From assembly GCA_034437515.1 (NCBI GenBank), contig DAOTTX010000050.1, positions 1 to 29,394 of the forward strand: a stretch of DNA of 29,394 nucleotides. The letters run 5' to 3'. This DNA comes from DAOTTX01 sp034437515. GTDB lineage: Bacteria; Chloroflexota; Anaerolineae; Aggregatilineales; Phototrophicaceae. A model generated the notes under the pieces. It worked only from the letters and a program-made list of their open reading frames with translations. It did not search any database and was not told the DNA's origin. Position numbers and translations under genes: made by a program. Positions within the stretch are counted from its first letter, which is position 1. Each line of letters begins with the position of its first letter. This document shows positions 24,095 to 29,394 of the stretch, one piece after another.

Positions 24095-24180
24095 ACTGGG
24101 ACTAACTTTTTTCTCGGATGTTAACAGTCCAGTGGGCTTTAGTACGAGATGCGCCTTGAGGTTTTCCGAAGAATATAAAA

Positions 24181-24218
24181 CACGCCGGTCAGGGCATCCC
24201 GACCGGCGTGCTGTTTTT
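24181..24218. terminator. bidirectional Rho-independent terminator (rnj)
   Basis: CACGCCGGTC (24181-24190) and GACCGGCGTG (24201-24210) form a perfect 10-base stem; inner GGG/CCC pairs extend it. On the plus strand CTGTTTTT follows; on the minus strand TTTTATATTC. It lies about 27 bases after the rnj stop. Confidence 0.88.
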
Positions 24219-24237
24219 GCGCTTGATGTCGTGCGAA

Positions 24238-25902
24238 TTACTTCTCGTTGAGCACCGCGAAGATCATCGGACGACGACGGGTTTCGTTGTAGAGCATCTT
24301 GCCGAGGTTTTCTTGCAGCATATCACGACGATGCCCGTTGCTGTTGCGGCCTGCGCCGTGCAGCGTCTTCTCGATGGTCTCTACGACCTGGTCGAGCAAT
24401 TCGTCGGATTCGCGCAGATAGATAAACCCGCGTGAGATGATGTCCGGGCGTCCGATGACCTTGCCTGACTTGCGGTCAAGCGTTACGGCGACCATCAGGA
24501 AGCCATCACGCGAGAGGATCTCGCGGTCACGCATGACGACGCGCCCCACATCACCGACACCGCTGCCGTCCACGAATACGTAACCACCAGGGACGCGATC
24601 CACCAGACGAGCGCCGTACTGGTCGATTTCCAGCACACCGCCGTTCTCGGTGACGAAGACATTGTCTTCGGGGATGCCGCTATCAACCGCGAGTTCGGCG
24701 TGCAGGTGCAAATGACGCAGTTCGCCATGTACCGGCATCACGTACTTCGGTTTGACGAGGTGAATCATCAACCGCATTTCCTCACGGCGACCATGACCGG
24801 AGACGTGAACGTCTTCCAGCGGGTCGTAGATCACCTTTGCACCACGCTGCAACAGCTTGTTGATGTTGCGGCTGACCATCTCCTCATTGCCAGGGATGGG
24901 GTGCGAGGACAACACGAAGGTGTCATCCGGTTCGACTTCGAGCTGACGATGCCGCCCAACGGACATCCGCGCCAGCACAGCCGATGGCTCACCCTGCGAG
25001 CCGGTCACCATAATCACGACCTTGTGCGGCGGCAGCTTACCGGCCTTGTTCAAATCGACGATCATGTCGTCGGGGATTTCAAGACTGCCGAGTTCCTGTG
25101 CCATGTCTACGTTACGCGACATGCTGTAACCGGCGATGGCGATCTTACGGTCGTGCTTCTGCGCAGCGTGGACGACCTGCTGCACCCGCGAGATCAACGA
25201 CGCGAATGTGGCGATCAGGATGCGCCCCTTCGCCTTGCCGAACACGCGGTCGAAACCGGCATCCAGCACGGATTCAGAAGGCGTCCAGCCGTGTTTATCC
25301 GCATTGGTGCTATCACCCAACAGCAGTGCGACTCCTCGGTTGGAGAATTGTGCGAGCCGGGCGTAATCCGGGTTTTTGCCGTCGGTCGGGTTGTTGTCGA
25401 ACTTGTAGTCCCCGGTATGGACGATGTAGCCGTAGGGCGTGTTGATTGCGAAACCGACACAATGCGGGATGCTGTGCGTCATATGGAAGGTTTCGATCTT
25501 ATACGACCCAACACGCAGGACATCCCCGGCGGTGAACACGTTAATCTCCGACTTTTTGGAGATCTTCGGCCCCGCATCACGGATCTTGAGTTCGAGCAGC
25601 CCCGCCGTCAGTGGGGTGGCGTAGACCGGCAAGCCGGGGAAGGCTTCCAGCACATGCGCGACCGCGCCGATGTGGTCTTCGTGACCGTGTGTGTAGATGA
25701 TGCCGTGAATTTTAAGATCTGTGCGGTTTTGCAGATACTGGAAATCGGGAATGATGTAGTCAACCCCGTGCATATCGTTAGCGGGGAACATGATGCCAGT
25801 ATCGATGATGATGGCGTCGTTGCCAATCTCGATAATGCACATATTCTTACCGATTTCCCCTAGCCCACCTAAGGGAACGACTCTAATTTTAGGTTTTGCC
25901 AT
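24238..25902 (-). CDS. rnj: ribonuclease J
   Basis: RNase J is a metallo-beta-lactamase/beta-CASP ribonuclease with 5'-3' exonuclease and endonuclease activity in mRNA decay and rRNA maturation. HGHEDH (72-77) binds the two zinc ions, HTGDYKFD (162-169) supplies another ligand, and the beta-CASP region runs through VMVTGSQGEPSAV to the C-terminal domain. Starting at the ATG at 25902 the protein has 554 residues, typical for the family; the longer frame from 25926 adds eight residues with no family match. A hairpin lies just upstream of the start. RNase Y is encoded 12 kb away. Confidence 0.93.
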   Translation of the reverse strand: MAKPKIRVVPLGGLGEIGKNMCIIEIGNDAIIIDTGIMFPANDMHGVDYIIPDFQYLQNRTDLKIHGIIYTHGHEDHIGAVAHVLEAFPGLPVYATPLTAGLLELKIRDAGPKISKKSEINVFTAGDVLRVGSYKIETFHMTHSIPHCVGFAINTPYGYIVHTGDYKFDNNPTDGKNPDYARLAQFSNRGVALLLGDSTNADKHGWTPSESVLDAGFDRVFGKAKGRILIATFASLISRVQQVVHAAQKHDRKIAIAGYSMSRNVDMAQELGSLEIPDDMIVDLNKAGKLPPHKVVIMVTGSQGEPSAVLARMSVGRHRQLEVEPDDTFVLSSHPIPGNEEMVSRNINKLLQRGAKVIYDPLEDVHVSGHGRREEMRLMIHLVKPKYVMPVHGELRHLHLHAELAVDSGIPEDNVFVTENGGVLEIDQYGARLVDRVPGGYVFVDGSGVGDVGRVVMRDREILSRDGFLMVAVTLDRKSGKVIGRPDIISRGFIYLRESDELLDQVVETIEKTLHGAGRNSNGHRRDMLQENLGKMLYNETRRRPMIFAVLNEK

Positions 25903-25914
25903 AGCGTGATTGCC

Positions 25915-25936
25915 CCGGCACATCAATGTATGTGCC
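25915..25936 (-). promoter_or_regulatory. hairpin at the rnj translation start region
   Basis: In the rnj mRNA, GGCACAU and AUGUGCC (25917-25923 with 25930-25936) form a 7-base stem with a six-base loop, extended by two pairs past a bulge. It ends about 14 bases before the start codon and ties up the only purine-rich GGGG tract nearby. Confidence 0.5.
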
Positions 25937-26232
25937 AGGCTCTATATCCTTTCTAATAGTTGTCAGTTTAAGGCTTACGATACAAAATGCGATCAAATTG
26001 AGGCACGCAGCGTCGTCGAGGCGTACCTGTCTGTAAAGCCCAGAAATAACCTATTAATTTTGTTTAATGCTTTAAATGCTCAACGTCCGTGAGCATGGAT
26101 TGTCCGTATTTATATCAAATGTATTATAACACAAAATTGCCGGACTTATACACCCCCCACGCAAGCGCATATGACCATCTGAGCATGGCTCAGGCGGCAT
26201 CGCTGTTAGTCTTCAAAGTACGGAGCCGTGTG
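25937..26232 (-). other. rnj leader / intergenic region with a second hairpin and repeat fragment
   Basis: No gene is seen between rnj and the GCS2-like gene. On the minus strand TG-T-TATAAT (26123-26131) is a perfect extended -10 that would start rnj about 215 bases before its ATG. The leader contains a perfect 7-base hairpin, ATGCTCA/TGAGCAT (26076-26082 with 26090-26096). The segment at about 25957-25979 resembles the inner arm of the MITE-like element. CTGAGC-ATG-GCTCAG lies near 26180-26200. Confidence 0.45.
26123..26131 (-). promoter_or_regulatory. extended -10 promoter of rnj
   Basis: The minus strand reads TG-T-TATAAT, a perfect -10 hexamer with the TGn extension; no good -35 is seen. 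It faces rnj, which is the first gene downstream. Confidence 0.5.
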
Positions 26233-28059
26233 TCATTTCTGCAAATATCGCTCGCGGATGGACTGATGCACCCGGTTGACCACACGCAGCACCGCGTCCG
26301 GGTCTTGTTTGCCGGGGGTGCCGCCTTCCTCGATGAAAGCGTTAACCAGGATGCGCCCCCAGTTGCCCGTGCTGCGCAATTTATAATCATGCACGTACTG
26401 CTCGACGGTCTGCGCGACCTGCTTACTCGGCGGGTCTAAGATCCGTTGAAAGCTGCCGTAGACCTCGTCAATATCACGCGGGGAGATGTGCGCGATGTCG
26501 GTCAGGTTCTGGTGCATGTATTCGCGCTTCATCTCGTAGAACTCCGCAAGCGACATATGCGTTCCGGCGGCGGTTTTGAGGGTGATGTCGGTACATTCCC
26601 GGTCGGAGGCGTCATTCATCGCCTGGAAGTCATCCATGTGCAGCGGGCCGATGATCGCCCATAGCGTTTGATCGTTGTACATCGGTTCCAGGTCGCAGCC
26701 GTGCCGCCGGAAGTAACTTTCAATGATCGCCTGCGAGAACTCAAAATCCGTCAGTACCGCCGCCTGCCGGGAGGCGCTGACGTTGACCGGCATCCCGGTG
26801 CTTTCCAGCGTGCAGATGCGCTTTGAGCCGCCCAGGTCAGGACGCAGGCGACCTAACAGACTGTGCATCGCGGAGATGGGGCTGTCGAGGCTGTCATCAT
26901 AGAGTAGGGCGCGTGCCATCGCATTCGCCCGTTCGGACTGGAGCAGCCCGGCATAGCGGTCGAGGTCACCGGGTTTGAGGTGGGGCGTTAGTGGCATCTC
27001 GATATTGCGTCCGGTGACGGTTGTGCTGCGCAGATACTCTCGCGTACACAGCAGTTCCGGGTCACAGCGTCCGTTGACGAACGGCCCGCCCTTGAGCATC
27101 GCGCCGTTGGCGACAGCGGACGCGCTGCGCAGCAGGGTGTAGAACGCCAGCAGACCGAGCGCCTCCGACCGTCCGGCGAGGTCAAGATGGATGTGGCAAC
27201 CCTGCAAGCGGAAGGTTTCGATCACGTTGGCGTCCGCGTGAATGTTGTAACGCGCCTTTGCTGCCTCCAACTGCCGCACATACTCAGGAAATTGGTTGTT
27301 GACCTCGATCATCAAGTCAACGGCGGTGTGGACTTTGGGGTCATCGGTGAGCTTAAAATCGCTCTCCGTCGGGTAAGCGGAAAACATCGCCGTCTGTAAC
27401 CCGGTCGCCTCGCTGGATGCGGCAAGCGCCGCCATGATGCCATCAAGCGCGGTGCGTGTGCGGTGGTAGCCCACCCCTGGCGCGACGTGAACTTCGATCT
27501 GATATTGGCACGCCTCCCGGTCGATTTCGGGTGTGATGCCCAGTTTGCGAGCGTAGTTCTGGTACTTCACGATGTAGGCTTGTATGTCGTCTTCGCTGGG
27601 CGGGGAACCGTCCGGGCGCAGCAGACCGAGTTCGAGTTCCGCACCCATCGCCCGAATGCGCGTGCCGGGGTCGTCGGTTTCGGAGATGTTGGTGTGGTTG
27701 ACGCTGGGGTTCAAATTGTAGGGGACGATGCTCTGGGTGGCTGTCTTGCCGCTACGATAACGCTCGCTGACCATGCTGCCGAGGATGTGCCGTTGCCCAC
27801 CCATTTCCGCGAGGATGACGTTGCCCTGCGCGGCGTCGGCGTCCGCGTTATAACAGGTGACCGGCGCTTCGATGGCCTCCGAGAATAGATCCAGCGGCAC
27901 CGGTTCATGCTTCCCGTGCCTGGTGGCGGTCTTCAGTGTATCGTTGAACTGACGTTTCTGCTTTTCGATCTGCTGCCAGGGGATAGCCTGGCTGAAGGCG
28001 ATCAAGTCCTCGTTAGATGGCAGTGGCGTGTCCATAAAAAGCGCCTTTTTATGTTTCAT
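26233..28059 (-). CDS. GCS2-like (glutamate-cysteine-ligase fold) carboxylate-amine ligase
   Basis: The 608-residue protein has glutamate-cysteine ligase type 2 features: AMGAELELGLL (137-147; Glu141 and Glu143 as likely metal ligands), CQYQIEVHV (184-192) and GCHIHLDL (287-294), with ATP-binding-type segments later. Such enzymes make amide bonds between glutamate and an amine or amino acid. The first 130 residues precede the recognisable domain and look unlike other members; the C-terminal 100 residues are helical. The start is uncertain: neither the ATG at 28059 nor Met9 at 28035 has a good ribosome site. Substrate unknown; glutathione synthesis should not be assumed. Confidence 0.72.
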   Translation of the reverse strand: MKHKKALFMDTPLPSNEDLIAFSQAIPWQQIEKQKRQFNDTLKTATRHGKHEPVPLDLFSEAIEAPVTCYNADADAAQGNVILAEMGGQRHILGSMVSERYRSGKTATQSIVPYNLNPSVNHTNISETDDPGTRIRAMGAELELGLLRPDGSPPSEDDIQAYIVKYQNYARKLGITPEIDREACQYQIEVHVAPGVGYHRTRTALDGIMAALAASSEATGLQTAMFSAYPTESDFKLTDDPKVHTAVDLMIEVNNQFPEYVRQLEAAKARYNIHADANVIETFRLQGCHIHLDLAGRSEALGLLAFYTLLRSASAVANGAMLKGGPFVNGRCDPELLCTREYLRSTTVTGRNIEMPLTPHLKPGDLDRYAGLLQSERANAMARALLYDDSLDSPISAMHSLLGRLRPDLGGSKRICTLESTGMPVNVSASRQAAVLTDFEFSQAIIESYFRRHGCDLEPMYNDQTLWAIIGPLHMDDFQAMNDASDRECTDITLKTAAGTHMSLAEFYEMKREYMHQNLTDIAHISPRDIDEVYGSFQRILDPPSKQVAQTVEQYVHDYKLRSTGNWGRILVNAFIEEGGTPGKQDPDAVLRVVNRVHQSIRERYLQK

Positions 28060-28151
28060 TCAGTTGGATGTCCATTGTGGTAAATTCCCGTGCATCCATC
28101 AATAGCCATTCTGCCCAAATATTCCCCAACGATTTGTGCAACGCCGGGATA

Positions 28152-28160
28152 TGCTATAAT
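28152..28160 (+). promoter_or_regulatory. extended -10 promoter of icd
   Basis: TGC-TATAAT (28152-28160) is a perfect -10 with the TGn extension; TTTGTG 16 bases upstream is a weak -35. Transcription would start near 28167. AAGGAG follows about 10 bases before the ATG at 28213. Confidence 0.7.
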
Positions 28161-28212
28161 CGCACCCGTTAAACATGCTATTCAAAGATATTCTATAAGG
28201 AGCATAACATTT

Positions 28213-29394
28213 ATGGCTTTTGATAAGATCGTCGTCCCGGAAACGGGTGAGAAGATTACCGCCAGCGACGGCAAGCTCAATGTGCCGGATAACCCCATTC
28301 TGCTGTTCATCGAAGGGGATGGCATTGGCTACGACATCATGACCGCCAGCAAGCGCGTGTGGGATGCCGCCGTTGAGAAGGCGTATAACGGTGACCGTGA
28401 GATTAGCTGGATGGAGGTCTACGCTGGTGAGAAAGCGGCGGACGTCTACGGCGGGGATTACATGCCGGAAGAAACCTTCGACGCGCTGCGCGAATATTTG
28501 GTCGGCATTAAAGGTCCGCTGACCACGCCGGTTGGTGAGGGCTTCCGTAGCTTGAACGTTACGCTGCGCCAGGTGCTTGACCTGTATAGCTGTATCCGTC
28601 CGGTCAAGTACTATACCAACGTCCCCAGCCCACTGAAGGAGCCGCACCTCGTCGATGTGGTCATCTTCCGCGAGAACACTGAGGATATTTATGCCGGGAT
28701 CGAGTTTGAGGCCGACACACCGGAAAACGAAAAGCTGGCGAAGTTCTTGCGCGAAGAGCTAGGCGCGACCAGCTTCTTCGAGGGGGCCGGGTTGGGCATC
28801 AAGCCGATGAGCGCGTTCGGCAGCAAGCGTCTGGTCCGTGCGGCGATCCAATATGCGATTGACCGCAACCGCGAGAGTGTGACGCTAGTGCATAAGGGCA
28901 ATATTCAGAAGTTCACCGAGGGTGCGTTCCGTAAGTGGGGTTACGAACTCGCCGCCGAGGAATTTCCCGAACAGACCATCTCATGGGACGAAGTCGCGGA
29001 GAAGCACGGCGGCAAGGTGCCGGAGGACAAGATTCTGGTTCAGGATGTGATCGCGGATATTATGTTCCAGAAAATGCTGCTGCGTCCCGCCGAGCATGAC
29101 GTAATCGCCACGACCAACCTCAACGGCGACTATCTGAGTGATGCGCTGGCGGCGGAAGTCGGCGGGGTGGGCATCGCGCCCGGTGCCAACATCGGCGATG
29201 AGATCGCGCTGTTCGAGGCCACGCACGGCACCGCGCCCAAGTACACCAATCAGGACAAGGTGAACCCCGGTTCGTTGATGTTCAGCGGGGTGATGATGCT
29301 GGAGCATCTGGGCTGGTTCGAGGCAGCGGAACTCATCACGAAGGCGTATGAGGCTACGCTCAAGGAGAAGGTCGTCACCTACGACTTCGCCCGC
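28213..29394 (+). CDS. icd: NADP-dependent isocitrate dehydrogenase (partial, 3' end cut)
   Basis: The enzyme converts isocitrate to 2-oxoglutarate and CO2 in the TCA cycle. The frame runs to the window end with no stop, giving 394 codons, so roughly the last 20-30 residues are missing. GPLTTPVGEGFRSLNV and VIFRENTEDIYAGIEF match the substrate-binding segments of E. coli Icd, including the phosphorylatable serine position (RSLN). ATHGTAPKYTNQDKVNPGS carries the Lys-Tyr pair that gives NADP specificity in E. coli. AAGGAG lies ten bases before the ATG. Confidence 0.93.
   Translation, partial: MAFDKIVVPETGEKITASDGKLNVPDNPILLFIEGDGIGYDIMTASKRVWDAAVEKAYNGDREISWMEVYAGEKAADVYGGDYMPEETFDALREYLVGIKGPLTTPVGEGFRSLNVTLRQVLDLYSCIRPVKYYTNVPSPLKEPHLVDVVIFRENTEDIYAGIEFEADTPENEKLAKFLREELGATSFFEGAGLGIKPMSAFGSKRLVRAAIQYAIDRNRESVTLVHKGNIQKFTEGAFRKWGYELAAEEFPEQTISWDEVAEKHGGKVPEDKILVQDVIADIMFQKMLLRPAEHDVIATTNLNGDYLSDALAAEVGGVGIAPGANIGDEIALFEATHGTAPKYTNQDKVNPGSLMFSGVMMLEHLGWFEAAELITKAYEATLKEKVVTYDFAR

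Noticed and set aside
24700..25863. 387-residue plus-strand frame antisense to rnj
   Set aside because: RNase J motifs on the minus strand are decisive. The antisense frame has no domain and is a by-product of G/C-rich third positions.
26089..26439. 116-residue plus-strand frame near the rnj promoter
   Set aside because: More than half is antisense to the GCS2-like gene, and its 5' part overlaps the rnj promoter.
28099..28647. 182-residue minus-strand frame overlapping icd and its promoter
   Set aside because: It covers the promoter, ribosome site and motifs of icd and has no family.

Overview
The window is a stretch of bacterial chromosome, moderately GC-rich, densely coding on both strands, with about two dozen protein genes and no rRNA, tRNA, CRISPR or intact transposon that I can see. 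The gene set suggests a Chloroflexota bacterium, probably Anaerolineae-like: a recX-rny pair, RNase J together with RNase Y, a long-type sugar nucleotidyltransferase with a beta-helix tail, an MGDG-synthase-like glycosyltransferase, a VanW/LysM/YkuD L,D-transpeptidase, a GCS2-fold ligase, and intergenic repeats with GTAGGGGCGACC arms. This assignment is inference from gene content, not from a marker gene.

Layout. 1-100: a C-rich/G-rich inverted-repeat element. 128-3152 (minus): DinB-like protein, then behind a terminator a glycosyltransferase and sugar-nucleotidyltransferase pair. 3413-5639 (plus): an operon of M50 membrane protease, HD-domain protein and a TyrA-fold dehydrogenase. 5741-7057: UDP-HexNAc dehydrogenase with its own promoter. 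7184-8994: winged-helix protein coupled to a PlsC-like acyltransferase. 9012-10595 (minus): atypical SDR and tatC. 10971-13263 (plus): recX and rny. 13311-13577: nested MITE-like element. 13615-15477 (minus): S9 peptidase behind a promoter-like region with a G9 tract. 15535-15669 (minus): candidate orphan small RNA. 15952-18098 (minus): L,D-transpeptidase and cupin. 18217-22088 (plus): GH13 glycosidase, small membrane protein, histidine phosphatase and MFS transporter. 22060-22614 (minus): TPR protein. 22703-23875 (plus): acyl-CoA dehydrogenase. 23942-24180 (minus): small ORF or gene remnant. 24238-25902 (minus): rnj with a long structured leader. 26233-28059 (minus): GCS2-like ligase. 28213-end (plus): icd, cut by the window edge.

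Themes. Several genes concern the cell envelope: sugar-nucleotide activation and oxidation, lipid glycosylation and acylation, Tat export, an intramembrane protease and a peptidoglycan cross-linking enzyme. Both major bacterial endoribonuclease systems (RNase Y and RNase J) are present. I found no obvious defence or biosynthetic system. The most interesting non-textbook signals are the candidate small RNA, the homopolymer in the promoter-like spacer of the peptidase, the nested inverted-repeat element, the unlisted small reading frame behind rnj, and several enzymes with altered catalytic motifs.
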